64,000 nucleotides of DNA, from NCBI GenBank assembly GCA_035626595.1, contig DASPNJ010000026.1, forward strand, positions 116,550 to 180,549. Direction: 5' to 3'. The DNA comes from JAQGMV01 sp035626595. Its GTDB lineage: Bacteria > Pseudomonadota > Gammaproteobacteria > Burkholderiales > SG8-41. The notes under the pieces are model-generated. The model was not told the DNA's origin. It ran no database searches and saw only the letters and a program-made list of their open reading frames with translations. This document shows positions 14,691 through 24,250 of the stretch, piece by piece (the first letter of the stretch is position 1; each line of letters begins with the position of its first letter). A program made the translations under genes and the position numbers.

Positions 14691-16151
14691 TTGCCCGATC
14701 AGAAACCGGACCTGCTCATCGTTGACGACGATCCGCTGATCGCGGACACGCTGAACTACGTTCTCGCAAACGATTTCAACGTCTACGTCGCCGATTCGCG
14801 CGCGAGAGCCAAGAGCCTGCTTCGCCAGCTCGATCACGCGCCGCAGCTCGCGCTGATCGATCTCGGCTTGCGGCCGACCCCGCACCGGCCCGACGAAGGC
14901 TTCCGGCTCGTGACCGAGCTGATCGCGCATTCGCCCGGCATGAAGATCGTCGTGCTCTCCGGCCAGAGCGACGAGACGAATGCGCGTCACGCCCGCACGC
15001 TCGGCGCCGTCGATTTCGTCAACAAGCCATGCGAGCCGGACGCGCTCAAGGCCCTGCTCACGCGCGCGCTCGAGCTGCAGGATGCCGAAATCGGCGGCAC
15101 CGCCGAAGTGCGCCTGCTCGGCGCGAGCGTGCTCATCGAGAAGCTGCGGCAGCAGATCGGGCAGTTCGCCAATGCCCCGTTCCCGGTGCTGATCGAAGGC
15201 GAATCCGGCAGCGGCAAGGAGCTGGTCGCGCAGGCGCTCCATGCGATGAGTAGCCGCGCGCCGCGTCCGTTCCTCGCGCTCAACTGCGCTGCCATTTCGC
15301 CGACGCTGGTCGAGCCGACGCTGTTCGGCTATGCCAAAGGCGCTTTTACGGGGGCGACCACGTCGCGCGCCGGCTACTTCGAGGACGCGCAGGATTCCAC
15401 TCTGTTCCTCGACGAGATCGGAGAGCTTCCGCTGGAGCTCCAGGCGAAGCTGCTGCGTGTGCTGGAAAACGGCGAGTTCCAGCGCGTCGGCGAAACCCAG
15501 AGCCGTGTTTCCAACGCGCGCGTGATCGCTGCCACCAACCGTGACATGCGCCAGGAGATCCGCAGCGGCCGTTTTCGCGCCGATCTTTACCACCGGTTGT
15601 CCGTTTTCACGCTGAACGTGCCGCCGCTGCGCGAGCTCGGCGACGACAAGCTCGTGCTGCTCGAGCATTTCGGCGATTTCTACGCGCGCCAGGCCGGCGT
15701 TGCGGGTTTCAGGCTCGACCCCCGCGCCACCGCGTTGTGGATGGAGTACAGCTTCCCGGGGAATGTCCGCGAGTTGCGCAATATCGTGATTCGCCTCACG
15801 ACCAAATACAGCGGCCAGACCATCACGGTGGACCAGCTTCGGGGCGAGCTCGACATGGAAGCCGTCGACGTCGAGATCCCGGGCCACGCGCCACCGCAGG
15901 ACTTCCACGCGCTGCTCGAAGCGGCCAAGCGCCAGCTCCAGCTGAGCCGATCGTTCAACCTCGATGAAACACTGCAGCAATGGGAGCGCGGCTACGTCGA
16001 GGCCGCGCTCATGATCACGCAGGGCAATCTCACGCGCGCAGCGAAGCTTCTCGGGATCCACCGCACCACGCTGTACAGCCGCATGCAAAACTACGAAGAT
16101 ACCGGGGAGAAGACCGACTTGGACCTGAGAAGGAGGATGGGCGGAGGATAG
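14691..16151 (+). CDS. Sigma-54-dependent response regulator (PrsR/PilR-like)
   Basis: A 486-residue NtrC-family activator with three domains. The receiver domain (1-125) has the acidic pocket VDDDP, phospho-acceptor Asp57 in ALIDLGL and Lys112 in VNKP. The AAA+ domain (about 140-375) has Walker A GESGSGKE at 170-177, the sigma-54 contact loop GAFTGA at 217-222 and Walker B LFLDEIGEL. A Fis-type helix-turn-helix (LTRAAKLLGIHRTTLYSRM) is at the C-terminus. The start is a TTG preceded by GGGGAACAGG; the longer frame upstream is out-of-frame ATPase. The receiver resembles PrsR of PEP-CTERM systems. No kinase is adjacent; the orphan kinase at 33561-35297 is the likely partner, and the sigma-54 promoter at 36890 is a likely target. 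Confidence 0.9.
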   Translation: MPDQKPDLLIVDDDPLIADTLNYVLANDFNVYVADSRARAKSLLRQLDHAPQLALIDLGLRPTPHRPDEGFRLVTELIAHSPGMKIVVLSGQSDETNARHARTLGAVDFVNKPCEPDALKALLTRALELQDAEIGGTAEVRLLGASVLIEKLRQQIGQFANAPFPVLIEGESGSGKELVAQALHAMSSRAPRPFLALNCAAISPTLVEPTLFGYAKGAFTGATTSRAGYFEDAQDSTLFLDEIGELPLELQAKLLRVLENGEFQRVGETQSRVSNARVIAATNRDMRQEIRSGRFRADLYHRLSVFTLNVPPLRELGDDKLVLLEHFGDFYARQAGVAGFRLDPRATALWMEYSFPGNVRELRNIVIRLTTKYSGQTITVDQLRGELDMEAVDVEIPGHAPPQDFHALLEAAKRQLQLSRSFNLDETLQQWERGYVEAALMITQGNLTRAAKLLGIHRTTLYSRMQNYEDTGEKTDLDLRRRMGGG

Positions 16152-16170
16152 TCGTCCCGAGCCCGCACCC

Positions 16171-17784
16171 ATGTATTACGAACACTTCGGACTCACCCAG
16201 GCACCCTTCAAGATCACCCCCAACACCGAGTTCTTCTTCAGCGGAGGCAACCGCGGCCCCGTGCTCGAGGCGCTGATCTACGCGATCACGCGGGGCGAAG
16301 GCATCGTCAAAGTAACCGGCGAAGTCGGCAGCGGCAAGACGATGCTTTGCAACATGCTGCAAAGCCGCCTGCCGGAACTGGTCGAAAGCGTTTATCTCGC
16401 GAATCCCAGCGTCTCTCCCGAAGACGTGCTGCACGCGATCGCCTTCGAGCTCCAGCTCGGCCTCGACCGCCGCGCCGACCGGCTGGAAGTGCTGCACGCG
16501 CTCCAGGACTATCTCGTCAAGCGCCACGCCGAAGGCAAGCGCGTCGTGGTCTTCATCGAGGAGTCGCAGAGCATGCCGCTCGCGACGCTCGAAGAGATCC
16601 GGCTCCTCTCGAACCTCGAGACGCGCAACGACAAGCTGCTGCAGATCGTGCTGTTCGGACAACCCGAGCTCGACACGAACCTGCGACGACCCGACATCAG
16701 ACAGCTTCGCGACCGCATCGCGCACAGCTTCAGGCTGCAGCCGCTGACAGACGAAGACGTGCGCGAGTACCTCATGTTCCGCATGCGCGCCGCGGGTTAT
16801 CGGGGACCCGAGATTTTTTCTCCGCAGGTCGTGAAGCAGATCGCCCGGGCTTCGAGCGGGCTCACGCGGCGCATCAACCTGATCGCCGACAAGGCGCTGC
16901 TCGCGGCGTTCGCCGAGGACACACATACGATCCAGCCCAGGCACGTGCGCGCCGCGCTGCGCGACAGCGAATTCGGACAGGAGCGGCCGCGGTGGCGGTT
17001 TTCTCCGGCGTGGGGATGGGCGGCCGCGACCCTCGTGATCGGCACCGCCCTCGGCGCGGTGCTGCACGCGACTTTCGAGCGCTCCGCCAATGCGGCGCCT
17101 GCCGCGAGCCTGCAAGCCGCACCCCCTGCCGCCGCGCAGGAGGCGGCCGCCGCGCGTACCGCGCTTGAACCGGCCCAGGGTAATCTCGAAGTGCGGCCGG
17201 TCAGCGGACCGGCTGTCGCCACAGTGGTCGCCCGAAGCGCCGGGTCGGAAGGACCCGGTGCTGCGCCGGCCGCCGCCACAGGTGTGGCTCGCGTTACAGT
17301 TCCGGCCGCTTCGGGCCCGTCGCCCGGCTCGTCCCCTGCGCCGGCACAAACGACTCCCGCGACAGTAGCAGTCGCCGCACCGGCGGTCTCGCCGGCGGCG
17401 CAGTCGGGGAAGGCGGCCCGCGAAGTAGGCGCTCACCCTGCCCCCGTCGACTTCATCGAGGCCCGAATGGCAGCCACGGACCGGTGGCTCGCGTCGGCCG
17501 ATCCGGCGGGCTACAGCATTCAGCTCATGGTCTCGGAGAACGAAAGACAGCTAAGGAAACACCTGAAAGGGCTGCCGAAATCCATTGAAACAAATGAGCT
17601 TTATATGTATCGTAGCGCGGTATACGGACGGCCTTCCGTGAACGTGCTGCTGGGGTCGTATCCGGATCGTGAAACCGCGCTGGACGTTATCTCAGGTCTG
17701 CCGGCCTCGCTCCGGTTCAATCGGCCCTATGTACGAACCTTGAGCGGCATTCGCACGGAGGTCGAGCAGCAGCGGCAGCGGTAG
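16171..17784 (+). CDS. mshM: MshM/ExeA-like AAA+ ATPase with SPOR-like C-terminus
   Basis: A 537-residue membrane ATPase of the ExeA/GspA-MshM family, thought to help insert the secretin through peptidoglycan. The N-terminus MYYEHFGLTQAPFKITPNTE is diagnostic. Walker A GEVGSGKT is at residues 50-57, and the Walker B region VVVFIEESQ (126-134) has Glu where Asp is usual. A single membrane helix is at 281-300. A long Ala/Pro-rich linker follows, then a SPOR/DamX-like domain in roughly the last 80 residues (YSIQLMVSENERQLRKHL, VNVLLGSYPDRETALDVI), which could bind peptidoglycan. It begins 19 bases after the regulator gene and heads the msh operon. Confidence 0.87.
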   Translation: MYYEHFGLTQAPFKITPNTEFFFSGGNRGPVLEALIYAITRGEGIVKVTGEVGSGKTMLCNMLQSRLPELVESVYLANPSVSPEDVLHAIAFELQLGLDRRADRLEVLHALQDYLVKRHAEGKRVVVFIEESQSMPLATLEEIRLLSNLETRNDKLLQIVLFGQPELDTNLRRPDIRQLRDRIAHSFRLQPLTDEDVREYLMFRMRAAGYRGPEIFSPQVVKQIARASSGLTRRINLIADKALLAAFAEDTHTIQPRHVRAALRDSEFGQERPRWRFSPAWGWAAATLVIGTALGAVLHATFERSANAAPAASLQAAPPAAAQEAAAARTALEPAQGNLEVRPVSGPAVATVVARSAGSEGPGAAPAAATGVARVTVPAASGPSPGSSPAPAQTTPATVAVAAPAVSPAAQSGKAAREVGAHPAPVDFIEARMAATDRWLASADPAGYSIQLMVSENERQLRKHLKGLPKSIETNELYMYRSAVYGRPSVNVLLGSYPDRETALDVISGLPASLRFNRPYVRTLSGIRTEVEQQRQR

Positions 17785-17827
17785 CGGCCTGCCCGCCAGC
17801 CGGCGGGGCGACAGGGGAGCTGAAGTT

Positions 17828-19732
17828 ATGCGAACACGATACGCCGCGCTTGAGGGCGGAGGCAGCGCGGCGGCAAGCCGTATACCGGCAGCCTTGATCG
17901 CTGCTGCGGTGCTCGTCGCAGGCGGTTGTGCCCAGACCCGGCCATACGTTCCGCCCTCCGAGGGTCACATCGTCCAGAAGCCCCGGCCCGCGGTCGAGCC
18001 CGTGATCCCGCCACCGGCGCGCATCAGCAGCTTCGTGCCGCCGCCGCGACCGACGGTGAAGCCGCAAACCTACAGCGTCGTGGTGAACGAGGTTCCCGTC
18101 AAAGAGCTGCTGAACGCGCTCGCCCGCGACACGCGCCAGAACATCGACATCCATCCGAGCATCCAAGGGCTGGTCAGCCTGAACGCGATCGACGAGACGT
18201 TGCCGGCGATCCTCGAACGCATTTCGCGTCAGGTGAACGTCCGCTACCGCACCGAAGGCAACACGATCGTGGTATCCCCGGATACCCCGTATATGAAGAC
18301 CTATCGCGTCAACTACGTGAACGTGACGCGGAACATCACTTCGACCGTCAACGTGACCGGTGAAGTAGGCAGCGTCGGCACCGCCGGCGGCGGCACATCT
18401 GCCGGAGGCGGTGCGGGCGCAGCGGGCGGCGGGGCCGCGGGGGGCGGCGCGACGGGCGGGTCGCGCACGACGGTGACGAGCACCACCAGCAACGATTTCT
18501 GGGAACAGCTCCGCGACAACATCCGCGCGATCCTCATGTCTTCCGGCCGTGCTGCAGCCACTGCGGACGAACGAGCACGTATTGCCGAGGAAAACCGCGC
18601 TGCGAGGGACGAAGCACTGAAACGCGCGGAGATCGTCTCGCGAGCGGGCGCCGGTGCGGCGGAGCTCATGCGAAATGCCTTTGCTCCACCACAGCGCCAA
18701 GCGCCGACCTTGCAGCAAAGCGACACCGGCACCGACGTCATCATCAACCCGATCAGCGGCACGATCAGCGTCCAAGGCACCGAGAAACAGCATCAACTCG
18801 TGCAGCAGCACCTGGACAACATCACTAACGCAGTGCAACGTCAGGTGCTGATCGAAGCGACGATCGTGGAAGTCAGGCTGTCCGATGCCTACCAGGCCGG
18901 TGTGGACCTGCGGCGGATCGCGACGACGGGCGGTTTCGCGCTGGCTTCGCTCTTCGCGGGTGCCGCGGGGGCCGCGGCCACTGCGGCTGGCGCCGTGGCG
19001 GGCGGACTGACCATCGAGCGCGGTCCACAAACCGGGTCGAGCAGCAATATCGCAGCCACCATTCGGTTGTTGCAGGAGTTCGGTAATACGCGCGTGCTGT
19101 CGAGTCCGAAGGTGATGGCGATCAACAATCAGACGGCGTTGCTGAAGCACGTCGACAACATCGTGTATTTCGAAGTGCAGGCGCAGCAGGCGGTCGTCGT
19201 CGCCGGCGGGCCTATCCTGCCGCCGACCTTTACGACCACCGCGAAAACCGTGGCTGTCGGCGTCGTTCTGGGTGTGACGCCGCAGATCAATGAGGACGGG
19301 CGCGTTACGCTGACGGTGCGCCCGACGGTCTCGCGGCTGCTCGGTCCAGGCAAACAGGACCCGAATCCGAGCTTATGCGGCGCATTCGCCCCCGGCGGCG
19401 GCTGCGTCGCGAATGTCGTGCCCGAGGTTCAGGTACGCGAGATGGAATCCGTGCTGCAGGTCGCGAGCGGCCAGACGATCATCCTCGGCGGCTTGATGGA
19501 GGATGATGTGACCTTCAATCGCGAACAGATACCGGTCGTGGGCGATCTGCCTGGCGTAGGCGAAGCTTTCCGCTTTCGTAACGAGCGCGCGCAAAAGCGC
19601 GAGCTGATCATCTTCATCCGGCCGACGGTGATTTCCAATCCCTCGCTCGAAAGCGACGAGCTCAAGTTTTTCCAGCGATTCCTGCCCAACGCATCGACCG
19701 GTGCGCTGCAAGGAGCCCCCGCGGCGCCATGA
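17828..19732 (+). CDS. mshL: MSHA-type secretin MshL (lipoprotein)
   Basis: MshL forms the outer-membrane secretin channel through which the pilus emerges. The 634 residues start with a signal sequence ending in VLVAGGC, a lipobox with Cys34. N-domain motifs follow (VNEVPVKELLNALARDTRQN). The secretin domain is at about 330-600, with VLSSPKVMAINNQTALLKH and the closing signature VGDLPGVGEAFRFRNERAQ, then RELIIFIRPTVI. A Gly/Ala-rich stretch at about 180-215 and a second at about 375-400 are unusual low-complexity insertions. Its stop overlaps the next gene by four bases (ATGA). Confidence 0.92.
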   Translation: MRTRYAALEGGGSAAASRIPAALIAAAVLVAGGCAQTRPYVPPSEGHIVQKPRPAVEPVIPPPARISSFVPPPRPTVKPQTYSVVVNEVPVKELLNALARDTRQNIDIHPSIQGLVSLNAIDETLPAILERISRQVNVRYRTEGNTIVVSPDTPYMKTYRVNYVNVTRNITSTVNVTGEVGSVGTAGGGTSAGGGAGAAGGGAAGGGATGGSRTTVTSTTSNDFWEQLRDNIRAILMSSGRAAATADERARIAEENRAARDEALKRAEIVSRAGAGAAELMRNAFAPPQRQAPTLQQSDTGTDVIINPISGTISVQGTEKQHQLVQQHLDNITNAVQRQVLIEATIVEVRLSDAYQAGVDLRRIATTGGFALASLFAGAAGAAATAAGAVAGGLTIERGPQTGSSSNIAATIRLLQEFGNTRVLSSPKVMAINNQTALLKHVDNIVYFEVQAQQAVVVAGGPILPPTFTTTAKTVAVGVVLGVTPQINEDGRVTLTVRPTVSRLLGPGKQDPNPSLCGAFAPGGGCVANVVPEVQVREMESVLQVASGQTIILGGLMEDDVTFNREQIPVVGDLPGVGEAFRFRNERAQKRELIIFIRPTVISNPSLESDELKFFQRFLPNASTGALQGAPAAP

Positions 19733-21234
19733 GCCTGCTGATCAAAGCGCTCGAGCAGGCCGCGAAAGACCGCAAGGGCCGCAGCGAAAGCCCGGGGAGC
19801 GCCACCTCCATGGGCCGGTCCGTCGTCGAGCCGACGATCGAGCCGCAGTCCCAGACAGCTTTCGAACCGACGCTCGAGCCGCCACCGGAGCCGCGCGCAC
19901 CCCCGCGGGAGCCCGCGCAGCAGCGCAAGCCGATGCAGACGCCGCGCGCGGCGTCGCCGACGCCCGCCGCCAGCAGTGCGCCGCAGAGCGAAGCCGCGAA
20001 ACCGCGTAGCGTGGGATCGCTGTCGAGCCTCGCCGCGGCCCAGGCGCAAGAGCAGCGCGCCCGCGCCGCGACCGTGATGCAGGCCGGCGGCGGCAGGGCG
20101 TCGGAGATGTTCGCCATCCTGCGTGCGAATCCGGTGCTCATGGTCGGGGCGCTCGCGGTACTCGTCGGCCTCGTGTTCGGCATCTACGTTTATCTGCAGA
20201 TCGCAAGACCGGGGTTGTTCACGCGACAGGTCGCGACCCGGCCGCAGCAGCCCGCACCTGCTTCAGCCCCAGCCGCACCCGCACCCGCCCCCGCACCGGC
20301 ACCGACGACCATGCCCGAGCCCGCGCCCGCGGCAGTCGCGGCTGCACCGCAACCCGCTCCGCCGCTGCCAGGCAGCACGTCGTCTGGCATGATCGGCGCG
20401 CCGTCACCTAACGTGCCGGTGCCCGGGCCGGCGCCCGCGGCGTCGGCACCGGTTTCGACGGCAGCGGTCGTTGCGGCCGCGCCACCTGTGGAAGCTCCGC
20501 CGGCGGTTGCACCCGAGCGGCCGGTCAGGCGCGACAGCGGCAGCGTTCGCCAGGCTGAACCCGCTCTCGCGGCCGCATCCGCGCCGGCGGCGGCTCAACC
20601 GGCAGCAGCGCCGGCCGCCCGCGAGCGCATCGCCGTAAGCCCGACCACGAATCAGCCGCGCGTGAATCCGCTGCTCGGGCAGGCATACGCGCTGCTCCAG
20701 GCCGGCGACATCGAACAGGCGCGCCCCCTCTACAACCGCGTCGTGCAGGCGGAACCGCTCAACATCGACGCACTGCTCGGCCTCGCCTACATCGCGACCC
20801 AGGAGAACCGCACCGACGACGCGACCCGGCAGTATCTGCGCATACTGCAGCTGAACCCGCGCCACGCGGTGGCGCAGGCCGCGCTGATCGGCCTGATGGG
20901 GCGCGCCGATCCCGCGGCGGCGGAAAGCCGTCTGAAGCAGCTCATCGCGCGCGAGCCTTCGCCGTTCCTGCATTTCGTGCTCGGCAACCTCTATGCGGAC
21001 CAGCAGATGTGGGCGCAGGCGCAGCAGTCGTATTTCCAGGCGCATCACCTCGAACCGGACAACCCCGATTACGCCTACAACCTCGCGGTCGGTCTCGACC
21101 ACCTGCGACAGTCCAAGGTTGCACTGAACTTCTATCGCCGCGCCGAGCAGCTCGCCACGAGCCACGGGCGCTCCAACTTCGATCTCGCGCACGCCCGGGA
21201 ACGCATCCGCAGCCTTACTTCGCAGGTTGAGTAG
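19729..21234 (+). CDS. mshN: MshN-like TPR membrane protein
   Basis: A 501-residue bitopic protein. The N-terminus MSLLIKALEQAAKDRKG is the cytoplasmic start typical of MshN/GspB-type proteins. A membrane helix is at about 136-158 (LMVGALAVLVGLVFGIYVYL). A very long Ala/Pro-rich periplasmic linker (about 170-300) is followed by tetratricopeptide repeats (LGQAYALLQAGDIEQARPLY, DALLGLAYIATQENRTDDAT, LGNLYADQQMWAQAQQSYFQ, YAYNLAVGLDHLRQSKVALN). MshN-like proteins are assembly scaffolds of MSHA pili. It overlaps mshL and is followed five bases later by mshE. Confidence 0.85.
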   Translation: MSLLIKALEQAAKDRKGRSESPGSATSMGRSVVEPTIEPQSQTAFEPTLEPPPEPRAPPREPAQQRKPMQTPRAASPTPAASSAPQSEAAKPRSVGSLSSLAAAQAQEQRARAATVMQAGGGRASEMFAILRANPVLMVGALAVLVGLVFGIYVYLQIARPGLFTRQVATRPQQPAPASAPAAPAPAPAPAPTTMPEPAPAAVAAAPQPAPPLPGSTSSGMIGAPSPNVPVPGPAPAASAPVSTAAVVAAAPPVEAPPAVAPERPVRRDSGSVRQAEPALAAASAPAAAQPAAAPAARERIAVSPTTNQPRVNPLLGQAYALLQAGDIEQARPLYNRVVQAEPLNIDALLGLAYIATQENRTDDATRQYLRILQLNPRHAVAQAALIGLMGRADPAAAESRLKQLIAREPSPFLHFVLGNLYADQQMWAQAQQSYFQAHHLEPDNPDYAYNLAVGLDHLRQSKVALNFYRRAEQLATSHGRSNFDLAHARERIRSLTSQVE

Positions 21235-21239
21235 GTTTC

Positions 21240-22943
21240 GTGGCTGAGCAGCGAAAGAAACTCCGGCTCGGCGAGCTGCTGGTGCAGCAGGGGCTGATCA
21301 CGACCGATCAGCTCGCGATCGCACTGGCCGAGCAGCGCCACAACAACATCCCGCTCGGGCGCCTGCTGGTGCGGCTCGGGTTCGTCACCGAGACCGCGAT
21401 CCGCGACATCATGGCGCGCACGATCGGGCAGGAGTCGATCGACCTGTCGCAGGTGATCGCGGACCCCGAGGCGCTGAGATTGGTGCCGCAGGAATTCGCG
21501 CGGCGCAATCGCATTCTCCCCATCGCCTTCCACCAGGGGCTGCACATGCTCACGGTGGCCACGACCGAGATTTTCAACGTGGTCGCGATGGACCAGCTGC
21601 GGGCGATGCTCGGCACCGACATCGAGATCAAGACGCAGCTCGCCGCGGAAGCCCAGCTCGAGGATTACATCGACCAGTTCTACGGCTACGAGCTGTCGGT
21701 CGACGGGATTCTCAAGGAGATCGAGACCGGCGAGATCGACTACGACAGCCTGCAGGCGGGCGGCGACGAGTACACGCAGCCGATGGTGCGGCTCGTGAAT
21801 GCGCTGCTGGTCGATGCCGTGAAGCGCGGCGCCTCGGACATTCATTTCGAGCCCGAATACGCTTTCCTGCGCGTGCGCTTCCGCATCGACGGGGTGCTCG
21901 AGACCGTGAGAAGTCTCCACAAGACGTACATGCCGGGCATCACCGTGCGCGTCAAAGTCGTTTCCGACATGAACATCGCCGAGACGCGCGCTCCGCAGGA
22001 CGGCCGGCTCTCGCTCACGCTGAACGGGCGACCCGTCGATTTCCGCGTTTCGACGCAGCCGACGATCTACGGCGAAAACATCGTGCTGCGCGTGCTCGAC
22101 CGCGAGAAGTCGATCATCAGCCTGGACCGCATGGCCCTGCCGCCGGACGTGACCGACAAGCTGGAGCTGATGCTGGCGCGACCCGAAGGCATCCTGGTCG
22201 TGACGGGGCCCACCGGCAGCGGCAAGACGACGACGCTCTACTCGCTGCTCGCGAAGGTGAACGACGAGACGGTCAACATCATGACCCTCGAGGACCCGGT
22301 CGAGTATCCGCTCACGCTGATGCGCCAGACGTCGGTGAACGAGGTCGCGCGCATGGATTTCGCGAACGGCATCCGGTCGATCATGCGCCAGGATCCGGAC
22401 ATCATCCTCGTCGGCGAGGTACGCGACAAGGAAACCGCCGAGATGGCGTTCCGTGCGGCGATGACCGGTCACCAGGTATTCACGACGCTGCACACCAATT
22501 CGGCGCTGGGCGCGTTTCCTCGCCTGCTCGACATCGGCATCCAGCCCGACATCATGGCCGGCAACATCATCGGCGTGATCGCGCAGCGGCTGGTCCGCAC
22601 GCTGTGCCCGAGCTGTAAGGAGGGCTACGAGCCGCAACGTGAAGAGCGGATGCTGCTCGGGGACCTCGCCGACCAGCGTCCGGTCCTGTATCGGCCGGTC
22701 GGCTGCAAGAACTGCGACAACAAGGGCTACAGGGGCCGCACACCGATCATGGAGCTCCTGGTGATGGACGCCGACATGGACGAGCTCGTGGCGCGGCGCT
22801 CGACCGCGAAAGAGCTCCGCACCGCCGCGATGGCGAAAGGTTTTCGCCCCCTGGCCGAAGCGGGGCTCGCGCGGGTGCTGGACGGCGTGACGACCCTCTC
22901 GGAAGTGTCCAGAGCGGTCGATCTCACCGGCCGGTATGCATAA
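21240..22943 (+). CDS. mshE: Pilus assembly ATPase MshE with MshEN c-di-GMP domain
   Basis: MshE is the hexameric GspE/PilB-family ATPase that drives pilus extension. The 567-residue frame starts at GTG 21240. Residues 8-31 (RLGELLVQQGLITTDQLAI and following) match the MshEN c-di-GMP motif pattern RLGxxLxxxG...L...Q. A second copy, PLGRLLVRLGFVTETAI, follows at about 37-53. The ATPase part has Walker A GPTGSGKTTT (about 321-330), an Asp box, Walker B ILVGEVRDKETAEMA, a His box, and a tetra-Cys zinc site (LCPSC near 457 and GCKNC near 489). The machine is therefore probably switched by c-di-GMP. Confidence 0.93.
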   Translation: MAEQRKKLRLGELLVQQGLITTDQLAIALAEQRHNNIPLGRLLVRLGFVTETAIRDIMARTIGQESIDLSQVIADPEALRLVPQEFARRNRILPIAFHQGLHMLTVATTEIFNVVAMDQLRAMLGTDIEIKTQLAAEAQLEDYIDQFYGYELSVDGILKEIETGEIDYDSLQAGGDEYTQPMVRLVNALLVDAVKRGASDIHFEPEYAFLRVRFRIDGVLETVRSLHKTYMPGITVRVKVVSDMNIAETRAPQDGRLSLTLNGRPVDFRVSTQPTIYGENIVLRVLDREKSIISLDRMALPPDVTDKLELMLARPEGILVVTGPTGSGKTTTLYSLLAKVNDETVNIMTLEDPVEYPLTLMRQTSVNEVARMDFANGIRSIMRQDPDIILVGEVRDKETAEMAFRAAMTGHQVFTTLHTNSALGAFPRLLDIGIQPDIMAGNIIGVIAQRLVRTLCPSCKEGYEPQREERMLLGDLADQRPVLYRPVGCKNCDNKGYRGRTPIMELLVMDADMDELVARRSTAKELRTAAMAKGFRPLAEAGLARVLDGVTTLSEVSRAVDLTGRYA

Positions 22944-23024
22944 ATACCTAATCCGGGCTTTTCCCTTTCGGGTCAAATGTCCGGATGCGCGGTTCTCAGC
23001 CCCGCGCGACGGTAGACAACGTCA

Positions 23025-24233
23025 GTGCCATCCTTCGAATACAAGGCGGTAGACAAGACCGGGAAAACGGTCCGAGGCGGCCTCGAGGCCGTCAACGAGG
23101 CCGATCTGGAGCTGCGCCTGCGGCGGATGAGCCTCGACCTGATCACGTGCAAGTCGGTCGACCGCAAGCTCTCGCGCTTCTCAGGCGGCGGCCGCATCAC
23201 GCGGCAGGACCTCATCAACTTCTGCTTCGACATCGAGCAGATGAGCCGCTCCGGCATTCCTATGCTCGACGGGCTGCGGGACCTGCGGAACTCGATCGAG
23301 AGCCCGCGGTTTCGCGAGGTGCTGACCGTCATGATCGAGGACATGGAGGGCGGCAAGCTGCTCTCTCAGTGCATGGCCGGGCATCCCGAGACCTTCGACA
23401 AGGTCTTCGTGAGCCTTGTCGCGGCGGGTGAGGCGACCGGGCGCCTGCCGGAGGTTTTTCAGAATCTCGCCGAGTCGCTCAAATGGCAGGACGAGCTCGC
23501 ATCGCAGACGCGGCGGCTGCTCATCTACCCGTCGATGGTGCTGCTGGTGGTGACCGGCGTGGTGCTGTTCCTGCTGATCTACCTCGTGCCGCAGGTGACG
23601 CAGCTCCTGAAGACGATGGGCATCGAGCTGCCCTTTCAGACGAGAATCCTGATCGGCGCATCCAATCTCGTGCTCGAGTGGTGGCCGGTGCTGTTCGGGG
23701 TGCCGCTGATTCTGGGCATCGTCGCGATGATCGCAGGCGCCCAGAGCCCGCGGCTGCAGTATCTGTGGGACCGGCTGAAGCTGCGGCTGCCGATCGTCGG
23801 CTCCATCCTGCAGAAGATCATTCTCGCGCGCTTCGCCACGTTCTTCGCGCTCATGTACGAGTCCGGCATCACGGTGCTGGAGGCGATGCGCACGAGTGAA
23901 GACATCGTGGGTAACCGCGTCATCGCCGACGGGCTGCAGCGCGTTGGACAGCAGGTGTCCGCCGGGGCGAGTCTCACCGAATGCTTCCATAACCTCGGGA
24001 TATTCCCGCCGCTCGTGATCCGCATGCTGCGCGTGGGCGAGAACACCGGTGCGCTCGACGTGGCGCTGCGCAACGTGAACTACTTCTACACGCGCGACGT
24101 GCGCGAGTCGGTGGACAAGGCACTGAAGCTCCTCGAGCCGACGATCACGCTCGGTCTGGGTGTCGTGCTGGCGCTCATCATGTGGTCCGTGCTGTCGCCG
24201 GTGTATGATGTTTTGAGCAAGCTCAAGTTCTAG
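23025..24233 (+). CDS. mshG: Pilus inner-membrane platform protein MshG (GspF/PilC family)
   Basis: A 402-residue polytopic platform protein that contacts MshE and pilin. The start GTG gives VPSFEYKAVDKTGKTVRGGL, the family N-terminus; no strong Shine-Dalgarno is visible. Two T2SSF domains (about 65-190 and 270-395) each carry the FDKVFVSLVAAGEATGRLP / FPPLVIRMLRVGENTG signature. Three hydrophobic spans lie near 170, 220 and 375. It is separated from mshE by 81 bases. Confidence 0.93.
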   Translation: MPSFEYKAVDKTGKTVRGGLEAVNEADLELRLRRMSLDLITCKSVDRKLSRFSGGGRITRQDLINFCFDIEQMSRSGIPMLDGLRDLRNSIESPRFREVLTVMIEDMEGGKLLSQCMAGHPETFDKVFVSLVAAGEATGRLPEVFQNLAESLKWQDELASQTRRLLIYPSMVLLVVTGVVLFLLIYLVPQVTQLLKTMGIELPFQTRILIGASNLVLEWWPVLFGVPLILGIVAMIAGAQSPRLQYLWDRLKLRLPIVGSILQKIILARFATFFALMYESGITVLEAMRTSEDIVGNRVIADGLQRVGQQVSAGASLTECFHNLGIFPPLVIRMLRVGENTGALDVALRNVNYFYTRDVRESVDKALKLLEPTITLGLGVVLALIMWSVLSPVYDVLSKLKF

Positions 24234-24250
24234 ATTTTGTTGAGAAAACG

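Noticed and set aside
21132..22976. 614-codon open frame opposite mshE
   Set aside because: The plus-strand frame has all GspE motifs; the antisense product shows no domain and is a codon-bias shadow.
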